Assembly (NCBI RefSeq): GCF_030116705.1
Contig: NZ_JAOTIK010000001.1
Location: 186,001-250,000, forward strand
Direction: 5' to 3'
DNA from: Streptomyces sp. ML-6
Lineage (GTDB): Bacteria > Actinomycetota > Actinomycetes > Streptomycetales > Streptomycetaceae
Length of the DNA: 64,000 nucleotides
Shown here: one piece after another, positions 1 to 8,538 of the stretch
Position numbering within the stretch: position 1 is the stretch's first letter
Layout: the number at the start of each line of letters is the position of its first letter
Translations under genes and position numbers: made by a program
The notes under the pieces: model-generated
What the model was told of the DNA's origin: nothing
The model's database searches: none
Seen by the model: the letters and a program-made list of their open reading frames with translations, nothing else

Positions 1-1
1 G

Positions 2-895
2 CTGACGGCTGCCTTCGGCGCGTTCGCCGCCTACTGGCTGCTTTCGGCGGGGCTCACCTGGGCGCCCGACTATCTGCACGAGGCGGCGGGGCTGACCACG
101 AAGCAGGCGGGGGCGGTGGTGACGGCCACCGCCGTCGGGAACGCCGTGGTGCTGCTGCCCCACGGCCTGCTGGCCCGGCGGTCCTCCCCCAGCGGGGCCG
201 CGCCCCGGCTTCCGGCGGGGCTCGGCGGGGGTCTCCTGATGTGTGTGGCCGCCCTGTCGATCGCGGTGTTCGCCGAGGTGGACTCCGTGGACATGAAGAT
301 CGCGCTGATGGTCGGTCCGATGGCGCTGACGAATGTGATCCTCACCGTCTCGCAGACGGCCGTGGCCAGGATCACGCAGGCCGGGCAGCGCGGGGTGGTG
401 CTGGGTGCGCCGGCCTTCGTCTACGCACTCGCCGGAATCCTCTCCCCGCTGGTCACGGGCCGGTTGGTGGATGCGGGTGCCTCCGTGCCCGCCGGCTACC
501 GCTCGGCGTATCTGCTGATGGCCGGGCTGGTCGCGGCAGCCGGTGTGTTCGCCGTGTGCTTCCTGCGCCCGGAGCGGGACGCGGCACGGCTGGGCGTGAC
601 GGAGGCGGAGACCCCGCCGGCGGTGCACCGAGGCGGGACGACAGCCCTGATGGTGCTTCGCCGGGTGCTGTGGCTGCTTCTGGGGCGGAGCGGGGACGGT
701 TGCCGGTGGTGCGGGTGCACGCCCTGCTCGCTCGGGTCGGCGCCGAAGGCGACTTCGATTGGGTCGTCGCGATCGAAGGCGCCAGTACGCCGACCGGGGC
801 CCGTCGCATGGGCCCCGGTCGGCGAGCTGTCTTCTCGGCTCAGGTCATCTCGTCGGCGATCCCGTGCTGTGACGGGTCGGGCAGGGGCAGCGTGA
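2..895 (+). CDS. MFS transporter, C-terminal part (5' truncated by window)
   Basis: The reading frame is open from the first bases of the window, so only the 3' part of the gene is present. The translation shows several hydrophobic helices, glycine-rich turns and the short basic loop after RPERD that are usual for the second half of a 12-helix major facilitator protein. The substrate cannot be told. The last 70 or so residues, from about position 640 on, are rich in Arg, Cys and Ser and do not look like MFS sequence. The stop lies 56 bp inside the convergent histidine kinase gene. A natural family member would end near 610-700, so a frameshift or a lost stop near there is possible. Confidence 0.75.
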   Translation: MTAAFGAFAAYWLLSAGLTWAPDYLHEAAGLTTKQAGAVVTATAVGNAVVLLPHGLLARRSSPSGAAPRLPAGLGGGLLMCVAALSIAVFAEVDSVDMKIALMVGPMALTNVILTVSQTAVARITQAGQRGVVLGAPAFVYALAGILSPLVTGRLVDAGASVPAGYRSAYLLMAGLVAAAGVFAVCFLRPERDAARLGVTEAETPPAVHRGGTTALMVLRRVLWLLLGRSGDGCRWCGCTPCSLGSAPKATSIGSSRSKAPVRRPGPVAWAPVGELSSRLRSSRRRSRAVTGRAGAA

Positions 896-2411
896 TGCGA
901 AAGGTGCAGCCTTGGCCGGGTGCGGTGTCGAGGATGATGCGGCCGCCGTGGGCGGTGACGAGGGCGTGGGCGATGGAGAGGCCGAGGCCGGAGCCGCCGG
1001 TGGTGCGGGTGCGGGAGTCGTCGGTGCGGTAGAAACGGCCGAAGACTCGTTCGCGCTCGGCGGGGGTGAGGCCGGGGCCCTGGTCGGAGACTTCGAGGAC
1101 GGCGTGGGGGCCGACGGTGCCGAGGCCGATGCGGATGGGGGTGCCGGAGGGGGTGTGGGTGACGGCGTTGCCGATGAGGTTGGTGACGACCTGGCGGAGC
1201 CGGGCCTCGTCGGCGACCGCGGGGGCGGTGGCGGGCTTGCCGCCGCCGGGGCCGGTGAGGGTGACCGGGCGGGTGGTGTCCAGGGCGCGTACGTCGTGGA
1301 GGGCGTCGGCGGCGAGGGTGCGCAGGTCCATGGGGGCGAGGTCGAGCGCGAAGGCCGGTTCCCGGCCGGGGCGGGCGGCCGGGAGGTGGATGTCCTCGTC
1401 CAGGCGGGCGAGGAGGAGCATCTCCTCGACGAGCCGGGTGAGGCGTTCGGACTCCGCGGCGATCCGGGTCATGGTCTGGTCGATGTCCTCGCGGGTGGGC
1501 AGGGCTCCCATGCGGTAGAGGTCGGTGTACCCCTTGATGCCCACGAGGGGCGTGCGCAGTTCGTGGCTGGCGTCGGCGAAGAAGCGCCGGGTTTTCGCCT
1601 CGGCCTCCGCACGGTCCTGGAAGGCGGTGTCGATCTGGGTGAGCATCTGGTTGAGGCAGGCGGTCAGGCGGCCGACCTCGGTGTGGGGGGCGGTCAGTTC
1701 GGGAACCCGGTGGGAGTAGTCACCGGCGGTGATGGCCGTCGCGGTCTCCTCGATACGGGTCAGGGGGCGCAGTCCGGAACGTACGGCGAACCAGCCGGCG
1801 GCGGTCAGCAGGGCAAGCAGGGCGGCCCCCACCGTCAGGGAGAGGTTCCGGGTCTTGGTGATGGTGCGGTCGACCTCGTCGAGGGAGGTGGCCACGACGA
1901 CGCTGCCCCCGGCTTCGGTGCGCTCGGTTTCGGTGCGCTCGGGCAGGAAGACCTGGGCTGGCTGGGTCAGGGCGATGACCCGCCAGCTGTGGTCGTCGTC
2001 CTTCGCGGGGACGGTGAAAGGACGGCCACCCCGGGCGAGGACGGCCGCATGGTCGAGGGCGGGAAGTTCGGGCCCGCCGCCGGGGAGAGCGGTGCTCGGG
2101 TCGAAGGCCCTGCGCGTGGCGCCGTCGTCGTCCAGATAGGTCACGGTGGTGTCCCCGAGGACGCCGAGGGCCTCCACGCCCGGTGGGGTGTCGGCATCGG
2201 TCGGCGGCGCGAGGCGGGCGGCGATCTCACCGGTCAGGACGAGCCGGTCGTCGACCCGGTCCTGGAGGTAGCCGCGCAGGGCCGTGGTGACGATCAGGCC
2301 CGTGCCGAGGAGACCGAGCGCGACCAGGGCGATGGACAGGCACAGCAGCCGGGTGCGGAGGGACAGCCTGCTCGGCCACCGCCCGGCCGGCCACCGTCCT
2401 GGGCGCTTCAT
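840..2411 (-). CDS. OmpR-partner sensor histidine kinase
   Basis: Membrane sensor kinase of 523 aa. Hydrophobic segments lie at about residues 22-44 and 190-210 with an extracytoplasmic domain between them, followed by a HAMP linker. The phospho-acceptor H-box ASHELRTPL places the His near residue 283. The ATPase domain shows the N-box NLIGNAVTHT, the G1 box DQGPGLT and the G2 box GGSGLGLSIAHA. All catalytic motifs look intact. The ATG start at 2411 overlaps the stop of the upstream response regulator as ATGA, so the pair is translationally coupled. It probably senses an envelope signal and controls the neighbouring MMPL and membrane-protein genes; that link is inferred from position only. 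Confidence 0.93.
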   Translation of the reverse strand: MKRPGRWPAGRWPSRLSLRTRLLCLSIALVALGLLGTGLIVTTALRGYLQDRVDDRLVLTGEIAARLAPPTDADTPPGVEALGVLGDTTVTYLDDDGATRRAFDPSTALPGGGPELPALDHAAVLARGGRPFTVPAKDDDHSWRVIALTQPAQVFLPERTETERTEAGGSVVVATSLDEVDRTITKTRNLSLTVGAALLALLTAAGWFAVRSGLRPLTRIEETATAITAGDYSHRVPELTAPHTEVGRLTACLNQMLTQIDTAFQDRAEAEAKTRRFFADASHELRTPLVGIKGYTDLYRMGALPTREDIDQTMTRIAAESERLTRLVEEMLLLARLDEDIHLPAARPGREPAFALDLAPMDLRTLAADALHDVRALDTTRPVTLTGPGGGKPATAPAVADEARLRQVVTNLIGNAVTHTPSGTPIRIGLGTVGPHAVLEVSDQGPGLTPAERERVFGRFYRTDDSRTRTTGGSGLGLSIAHALVTAHGGRIILDTAPGQGCTFRITLPLPDPSQHGIADEMT

Positions 2412-3148
2412 GGCCGGGGCTCGCGCATCACGTAGCCGACACCCCGGATGGTGTGGATGAGCTTGGGCTCGCCCTGGTCGACCTTGCGGCGCAGATAGCT
2501 GATGTAGGTGTCGACGATGCTGGGGTCGCCGCCGAAGTCGTACTCCCACACGCTCTGCAGGATCTGGTTCTTCGTCATGGTGCGTTCCGCGTTGGCGACG
2601 AGGAAGTGCAGGAGGCGGAACTCGGTCGGGGACAGCCGCACGGTCCGCCCCGCCCGGGTGACGTGGTGGCTGTCGGGTTCGAGCGCCAGGTCGCCGACGG
2701 TGAGCCGGGCCGGCTGCTCGCCCCGGGTGCGGCGCAGTACCGCCTGGATGCGGGCGATCAGTTCTTCGAGGTCGAAGGGTTTGGTGACGTAGTCGTCGCC
2801 GCCGAGGCGCAGGCCGTGCAGCCGGTCCTGGCGGTCGTCGCGTGCGGTGACGAAGAGGACCGGCACGTCACCGCCGAGGCCGGGACGGGGCGAGCGGGGC
2901 TGCGCCCGCAGCCGGCGGATCACCTCGAAGCCCTCCATGTCCGGGAGCATGACGTCGAGCAGGACCAGGTCGGGCGTGCACCGCGCGGCCAGGTCGAGGG
3001 CCTCCTGGCCGGTGGCCGCCGCGTCGACGTCGAAGCCCGCGTAGCGCAGCGCGGTGCGCAGCAGCTCCCGGACGGTGGGCTCGTCGTCGACGACGAGCAG
3101 CCGGTCGGGGCGACCCGAGGGGTGCGAGGGAGGCATGGGTGCCGCCAT
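2408..3148 (-). CDS. OmpR/PhoB-family response regulator
   Basis: 246 aa. The receiver domain has the acidic pair DDE near residues 21-23, the phosphorylated Asp in LLDVMLPD (about D65) and the conserved Lys in VTKPFD. A C-terminal winged helix carries LSPTEFRLLHFL and the strand region VDTYISYLRRKV, as in PhoB-type DNA-binding domains. ATG codons at 3148 and 3136 are both possible starts. I chose 3148, but neither has a strong ribosome site. It ends in the ATGA overlap with the histidine kinase, its certain partner. The target genes are unknown. Confidence 0.93.
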   Translation of the reverse strand: MAAPMPPSHPSGRPDRLLVVDDEPTVRELLRTALRYAGFDVDAAATGQEALDLAARCTPDLVLLDVMLPDMEGFEVIRRLRAQPRSPRPGLGGDVPVLFVTARDDRQDRLHGLRLGGDDYVTKPFDLEELIARIQAVLRRTRGEQPARLTVGDLALEPDSHHVTRAGRTVRLSPTEFRLLHFLVANAERTMTKNQILQSVWEYDFGGDPSIVDTYISYLRRKVDQGEPKLIHTIRGVGYVMREPRP

Positions 3149-3217
3149 GGTGTCGATCGCCGCCTTCACGGACACAGGACTGAGCTGGCAAGGTCTTCCC
3201 AGGAGATCACACACCGC

Positions 3218-4726
3218 TCACGAGACCGATTCGGAGGGGACCCGGGCCGTGGGCCGGGCACCCACGGGTCGTCGGACCGCGGGGCCGGCCGGCTGCGCCC
3301 CGCGGCCACGGCGCCGCGCCCGTCGGTTCTGCAGGCGGCTGCCGCCGTACGCGGCGAGGGCGGCCAGGACGAAACCGATGAGCGGGGAAATCCCGAGCCC
3401 GCCGTCGAGACCGGCGGCCATGCCGCCCATCTCATTGCCCATGAGGGTGATGCCGATCCGCACGGATCCTCGCGCCGCCAGAGGGAGCACGAGGGCGGCG
3501 ACGGCGACCGCGATGCCCATGCGCAGGGCGATCTCCACATGGCGGTCGAGCAGGGCCTCGGAGTTCTCCCGGGGGGTGCGCGCCGGGGTGCGGGCGGCGG
3601 CCACGTACCCGGCGATCGTCAGGAGGAGCAGCATGAACGCCATGGCGATCAGCCACAGCGGTACGCCGGCGCCCGACCATCCGCTGAGGTCGACGGACTT
3701 GTCCGTGTCCGCCGTGTCGCCCTGGGCCCCGCCGCCGAGCATGCCGAGCATGCCGCCGCCGTCGGGCTGCAGGCGCTGCATGCCCGCCTCCCAGAAGTTG
3801 CCGAGGCCGGTGGTGAGCAGTACGGCGATCAGGATGGGGCCGGCGAGCAGCAGCAGGCCCGCCGCCTTCGCCGCCTGGTCCCGGCCGGTCAGGGCGGCGG
3901 CCCCGGCCAGAACCGCGACGGCGAGGAGCGAGCAGCACAGCACGGCGGCGGTCCCGGTCAGGGTGGACGTGACCGCGTTCCACTTCAGTCGCATCCGGCT
4001 CAGGGCGAGGGGGCGGGGCAGTGTCGTACGGCGGGCCGCGAGGCAGCCGAGGGCGAGGACGGCGGCCACCCACAGCAGGCCGAGGAAGGCGGTCGCCACG
4101 GCATCGGTCTCGAACATCACCGAGGACAGTCCCTTGGTGAGGCCTCCTCCCCCGCCACCGCCGCCGGTGAACCGGCTGAGCGCTCCGGACGACGCACCCT
4201 TGCCGAACCGGTCGGTCACGCCCTTGGGCAGTCGAGCCGTGCCCCGGGCCAGCACGGCAATGACCGGAAAGGCCACCGCCGTGGTCAGCAGTGCCCCGCC
4301 GCACCGGGCCCACAGCAGCCCGGGGGTGGGCCGCTGCCGTCGGCGCAGGGGCCGGAAGAAGCCTGTCGCCAGGACGGCCATGCCCAGGAAGGTCAGGGTC
4401 AGCGGGGTCAACGCGGCCTCACCGGTCAGCCCGAGGCTCATGCCGCCGCCTCCGCCGAGCAGCCCGCCGAGTCCGCCGTCGGCGGCGGGCTCGGCGGGCT
4501 CGGCCGAGGGAGCCGACTCCATGGTGACGCCGCCGCCGACGGCCATGCTCACCATCAGCGGCACCAGGCGGGAGACCGGTGCGAACGCGCCGGCACCGAG
4601 CAGGGTCAGCGCCGCCCACGCGGCGGCGGACATGGCCACGAGGGCAGTCGCGACGGACAGGGCTCCTTCGAGGGCGTGGCGCCAGGGCGAGCCGGGAGGA
4701 GCGGAGGGCGGCGGGGCGGTGGACAT
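3218..4726 (-). CDS. Large hydrophobic membrane protein, streptophobe-like
   Basis: 502 aa, strongly hydrophobic, with roughly ten predicted membrane helices separated by low-complexity loops rich in Gly, for example the eight-glycine run after SRFTG and the stretch LGGLLGGGGG. The C-terminus is basic and probably cytoplasmic. The composition and layout match the actinobacterial proteins annotated as streptophobe family, whose function is not known; I make that link from memory of the family. The gene lies between the MMPL exporter and the two-component pair on the same strand, which suggests co-expression. The ATG at 4726 was chosen because the hydrophobic region starts about 25 residues after it. 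Confidence 0.7.
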   Translation of the reverse strand: MSTAPPPSAPPGSPWRHALEGALSVATALVAMSAAAWAALTLLGAGAFAPVSRLVPLMVSMAVGGGVTMESAPSAEPAEPAADGGLGGLLGGGGGMSLGLTGEAALTPLTLTFLGMAVLATGFFRPLRRRQRPTPGLLWARCGGALLTTAVAFPVIAVLARGTARLPKGVTDRFGKGASSGALSRFTGGGGGGGGLTKGLSSVMFETDAVATAFLGLLWVAAVLALGCLAARRTTLPRPLALSRMRLKWNAVTSTLTGTAAVLCCSLLAVAVLAGAAALTGRDQAAKAAGLLLLAGPILIAVLLTTGLGNFWEAGMQRLQPDGGGMLGMLGGGAQGDTADTDKSVDLSGWSGAGVPLWLIAMAFMLLLLTIAGYVAAARTPARTPRENSEALLDRHVEIALRMGIAVAVAALVLPLAARGSVRIGITLMGNEMGGMAAGLDGGLGISPLIGFVLAALAAYGGSRLQNRRARRRGRGAQPAGPAVRRPVGARPTARVPSESVS

Positions 4727-4859
4727 GGGCAAGCTCCCGTGCAGGGGTGGAGGGGGCGGGGGAAGGACGGGGCGGCGGCAGGGGGCCGCCGCCCCGGGGA
4801 CGCGGGGTCGGGACGCGTGGGTCCCGGTGCGGGCGTGCGGGCCCTGACGGAGGGCGGGG

Positions 4860-7112
4860 TCAGTGGCCGGTGCCGGGCCCGACCCCGCTTCCCGCGGTTT
4901 CGGCGACGGGGTCCGGTCCTGCGCCGTCGGGCGCTTCGGGGTTCGCCGTCGCGGGGCCGTCCGGCTCCCGTGCGAGCCGCTCGCCCTCGACGTCCAGGTC
5001 GGGCACGAGCCGGTCCAGCCATCGGGGCAGGTGCCAGGCGCTTCGGCCGAGCAGGGCCAGGACCGCCGGTACAAGCGCCATGCGGACGACGAACGCGTCG
5101 AAGAGGACGGCGACCGCGAGACCGAAACCGATGGTCTTGAGCATCTGCTCGTCGGAACCCATGAAGGAGGCGAACACCGAAATCATGATCACGGCAGCGG
5201 CGGTCACCACGCGCGCACTGTGCTCGAATCCGCTGATCACGGAGTCCGACGGCGACTGCCCGTGCACGTGCGCCTCGCGCATCCTGGTCACCAGGAACAC
5301 CTCGTAGTCCATGGCGAGACCGAAGACGACGCCCACCATGAAGATCGGCATCATCGACATCACGGGTCCTGGTTCCGTGACGCCGAAGACGGAGGCCAGC
5401 CAGCCCCACTGGAAGACCGCGACCACCGCGCCGAGGCCGGCCAGGACCGAGAGCAGGAAGCCCAGGGCCGCCTTGAGCGGAACGAGGAGCGACCGGAAGA
5501 CGGCGATGAGCAGTAGGAACGCCAGGCCGACCACGAGTCCCAGGTACGGGATCAGGGCGTCTGACAGTTTCTGCGACACGTCGACGTTCATCGCCGTCGT
5601 GCCGGTGACCAGCACGCGGGCATCGCTCCTGCTCGCGAGCTCAGGGTCGCGCAGCGTGTGGACGAGGTCGGCCGTCTCCGAGCCGGCCGGTGACGTGGAC
5701 GGGACGAGGGTCAGTACGGCGGTGTCGCCGGACTCGCTCAGTCGCGGCTGCCCCACCGCGGCAACGTCCTTCCTGCCGCCGATCTGCTTGGCGACGCTCT
5801 GGGCGGGCGCCTGGGCGTTGCTGCCGTCGTCGGCCTGGACGACCACCGTCAGCGGGCCGTTGAAGCCCGGGCCGAAGCCTTCGGCGACCAGGTCGTAGGC
5901 TCGGCGCTGGGTCGTCGAGACGGGCTTGCTGTCGTCGCCCGGCAGGCCCATCTTCAGGGAGGCGGCCGGAATCGCGATCACGCCGAGCAGGACGGCACCG
6001 CCGAGGAGGGTGGCGACGGGCCGCTCGATGACGAACCGGGCCCAGCGCACGCCCATGCCCGGTCGCGGCAGGCCGTCCTTGTCCTTCCCTCGGCGCCCGG
6101 GGCGGGGAGGACCGATCCGGCGACCGCAGATCCCGAGCAGCGCGGGGATCAGAATGACGGCGATCAGCACCGCGACGACGACCGCGCCGGCCGCGGCGAG
6201 GCCCATCTGCGTCAGTACCGGGATGCCCACCACGCTCAGTCCCGCGAGGGCGATGACCACGGTCAGACCGGCGAACACCACCGCCGATCCCGCGGTGCCC
6301 ACCGCGTGCCCGGCCGCCTCCTCGCGGCTGCGGCCATGGGCGAGTTCGGCACGGTAACGGGAGACCACGAAGAGGGCGTAGTCGATGCCGACGGCCAGTC
6401 CGATCATGGTCGCGAGGCCCGAGGTCGTCGAGCCGAGGCCGAGCGGCTCGGCCAGCGCCCGGATTGCCAGGGCGCTGATGCCCACTCCGAGGATGGCGGT
6501 GAGCAGCGGAAGGCCGGCCGCCAGGAGCGAGCCGAAGGTGATGACGAGCACCAGGGCGGCCACGGCCAGGCCCAGCGCCTCGGCGGAACGGCCTCCGGAG
6601 GGCATCTCGTTGACGGCGTTGCCGCCGGCCTCGACGGTCAGTTCCTGCGAGCGGGCCTGCTCGAGGGTGTCCTGGAGAGCGGTGCGCGAGCTCTCCTCGA
6701 GTTCCGGCGAAGGCACCTTGTAGGAGACCTGCGTGTAGGCGGTGGAGCCGTCCTTGCTCACCGACCGGGTCGCGTACGGGTCGGTGACCCGCGCGACCTG
6801 CGGATTGTTCCCGAGCTCCCGGACCGTCTCCTGGACAGCCGCTTTCGTCTCGGGGTCGGTGACCTTGCCGTCCTCCGCCCGGAAGACCACCCGGGCCGTC
6901 GCGCTGTCGGCGTTCAGCTCCGGGAAACTCTCCTCCAGCAGGTCGTACGCCTGCTGCGCCTCCGTACCGGGCATCGAGAAGTCGTTGGGCGGGGCGGCGG
7001 GGGCCCTCCCGGCCAGCACCCCCGCCCCCACGAGCAGGACCACCCACAGCAACGCGACCAGCCAGCGCCTCCGGAAGGAGAACCGGCCCAGCCGGGAAAG
7101 GAATGAGGCCAC
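4860..7112 (-). CDS. MMPL-family RND transporter
   Basis: 750 aa, the usual length for a single-chain MMPL transporter. An N-terminal anchor helix (about residues 15-33) is followed by an extracytoplasmic domain, a six-helix bundle, a second soluble domain and a second bundle. The first bundle includes the family signature GLAVGIDYALFVVSRY with its paired Gly-Asp-Tyr; the second includes GLAMDYEVFLVTRM. These acidic residues form the proton relay in RND pumps. Such proteins export lipids, siderophores or other hydrophobic compounds; the substrate here is unknown. It is first in the minus-strand run that continues into the membrane protein and the two-component system, so those regulators may control it. 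The C-terminal tail of about 45 residues is acidic and Pro/Glu rich. Confidence 0.93.
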   Translation of the reverse strand: MASFLSRLGRFSFRRRWLVALLWVVLLVGAGVLAGRAPAAPPNDFSMPGTEAQQAYDLLEESFPELNADSATARVVFRAEDGKVTDPETKAAVQETVRELGNNPQVARVTDPYATRSVSKDGSTAYTQVSYKVPSPELEESSRTALQDTLEQARSQELTVEAGGNAVNEMPSGGRSAEALGLAVAALVLVITFGSLLAAGLPLLTAILGVGISALAIRALAEPLGLGSTTSGLATMIGLAVGIDYALFVVSRYRAELAHGRSREEAAGHAVGTAGSAVVFAGLTVVIALAGLSVVGIPVLTQMGLAAAGAVVVAVLIAVILIPALLGICGRRIGPPRPGRRGKDKDGLPRPGMGVRWARFVIERPVATLLGGAVLLGVIAIPAASLKMGLPGDDSKPVSTTQRRAYDLVAEGFGPGFNGPLTVVVQADDGSNAQAPAQSVAKQIGGRKDVAAVGQPRLSESGDTAVLTLVPSTSPAGSETADLVHTLRDPELASRSDARVLVTGTTAMNVDVSQKLSDALIPYLGLVVGLAFLLLIAVFRSLLVPLKAALGFLLSVLAGLGAVVAVFQWGWLASVFGVTEPGPVMSMMPIFMVGVVFGLAMDYEVFLVTRMREAHVHGQSPSDSVISGFEHSARVVTAAAVIMISVFASFMGSDEQMLKTIGFGLAVAVLFDAFVVRMALVPAVLALLGRSAWHLPRWLDRLVPDLDVEGERLAREPDGPATANPEAPDGAGPDPVAETAGSGVGPGTGH

Positions 7113-7493
7113 AGCAAAGGCTCCACGTCGATCGAGGCTTATCGGAAGACCGACGGGCGTTCGCCTCGTTTCCCTTTCCGGGGAAGGGGAAGAGGCGGCC
7201 GAGGACCGGGTCCGTCACGTCGGTGCGGCACCGACGCTGTCAGCCCACCCTGATCGCTCCCGGAGAGGTCCTGGGAGCTTTCTGTGAAGCGTGACGGCCA
7301 CCCCGGGGACAAAAGCTATGGAAAGCGGGTATTTCTCCTGGTTGTCCCGCCGTGATTCACAGGGAGTCCACCGAGTCGCCCCGGGGTGAGCCCCGAGCTG
7401 TGGGAACGCCTTGACGAACGGGGCGAAGTGATCGCTTCCGGTCGCCGCCTCGGCCGAGGGCAAATACGATTGCCGACCGCCAGGCACGTTGAC
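7113..7493. other. Intergenic region, divergent
   Basis: 381 bp between the MMPL start and the P-loop kinase gene. It is somewhat less GC-rich near 7310-7340. It should hold both divergent promoters, but I see no convincing -35/-10 pair, operator or small gene. Confidence 0.5.
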
Positions 7494-8057
7494 ATGCTGA
7501 CGGGTGTGATCACTGCTGAGACGCCGGACTGCCTGATCGTGACAGGGATGCCGGGGGCCGGGAAGTCGACGGTGACCAGGCACGTGGCCGAGCGCCTGCC
7601 ACGCTCCGCCCGGCTCGACGGCGACTTCATCAGCAGGCTGGTCGTCGGTGGTCGCGTCGGAGCCCTCGGCGAGCCTGCCGACGAGGCGGCGCGCCAGGTG
7701 AAGCTGTGCAACCGCAATCTCTGCACGCTGGCGAACAACCTCTCCGACGCCGGCTTCACACCCGTGATCGACTGGGTGATCCCCGACCGCGCGCAGCTGG
7801 ACTTCTTCATCTCTCTCCTCCCGGCCCGGCAGGTCCTGTTCGTCGTCCTCGCACCGGGCATCGAGGCGTGCCGGTACCGCAACACCCTCCGTGATCCACG
7901 GGAGCGGTTCCACTTCGACGGTTACGAAGATCTCGAGGCCGATATGAAGCGCGAGCTCGGCGATGCCGGGTGGTGGTTCGACACCGCGGCGCTCACTTCC
8001 GAGGAGACCGCCGATCGGATCCTCCGGGAAGCTCACCGTCGCGCCCTGGTGAACTGA
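7494..8057 (+). CDS. P-loop kinase / AAA-type small ATPase
   Basis: 187 aa with a Walker A motif GMPGAGKSTVTRH about 15 residues from the start, followed by an LDGDF segment that is the usual strand-2 acid in phosphotransferase-type P-loop kinases. The layout resembles gluconate kinase or zeta-toxin-like kinases that phosphorylate a small molecule; the substrate is unknown. ATG 7494 is the chosen start. A GTG at 7506 and a longer in-frame version from 7386 also exist, but the homologous region begins only at the Walker strand. It stands alone, divergent from the MMPL gene. A similar small kinase occurs at 29529. Confidence 0.75.
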   Translation: MLTGVITAETPDCLIVTGMPGAGKSTVTRHVAERLPRSARLDGDFISRLVVGGRVGALGEPADEAARQVKLCNRNLCTLANNLSDAGFTPVIDWVIPDRAQLDFFISLLPARQVLFVVLAPGIEACRYRNTLRDPRERFHFDGYEDLEADMKRELGDAGWWFDTAALTSEETADRILREAHRRALVN

Positions 8058-8538
8058 TCTGGCTCGGCGTTCCATCACGACAAGCTGGGACGGCCGGGTA
8101 CCACGCGAGCTGGGCGGCATGCGCGGGGATCTGTGGGCCCCCGGACTCGCCGACGGAGTGGGGAGAAATCCGGCCTCGACTCCCTGGTCCGCACCCGCCA
8201 CCAGACCGTTGGGCGAGCGCGGTGGCTTCGTTCACTGACAACGGTTCCGGCTCAACTTCTCACGGGAGCCGTTTGTCGGCGGCTTCGGACGTCACTTCAC
8301 GGGGTCTTGCCGTGGCCAGTGTCGATGGGTTCGGGAGCCGCTCGGTGGGCTGGAACTCCCTCACCCCCACGGGTCCGTCCGTTGGCCTGGGTTCGACCTG
8401 CGTTGGCGCCACGATGCGGTGCCGGCCCTGGCCGTCCCCGCGGGGTGCCGCAGGCCCAGGAGTGGGGCGCGGGCTGCGCGGCAGAGCCGGGCACCCGCGC
8501 GCTTCCGGACCGGCGTGGGGAACCTCGGCGGTTGCCTG
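8058..8538. other. Intergenic region without recognisable gene
   Basis: 481 bp between the stop of the kinase gene and the stop of the convergent P450 gene. Reading frames here are short and have no recognisable motif or ribosome site. This may be decayed sequence; I see no convincing terminator or repeat. Confidence 0.5.

Noticed and set aside
912..2435. 507-codon plus-strand frame opposite the histidine kinase
   Set aside because: Gly/Ala/Glu low-complexity translation typical of the strand opposite a GC-rich gene; no ribosome site.
2453..5140. 895-codon open frame on the plus strand, antisense to the regulator and membrane-protein genes
   Set aside because: It is the antisense reading of high-GC genes; the composition is Gly/Glu/Arg-rich without domains, and the minus-strand genes have clear motifs.
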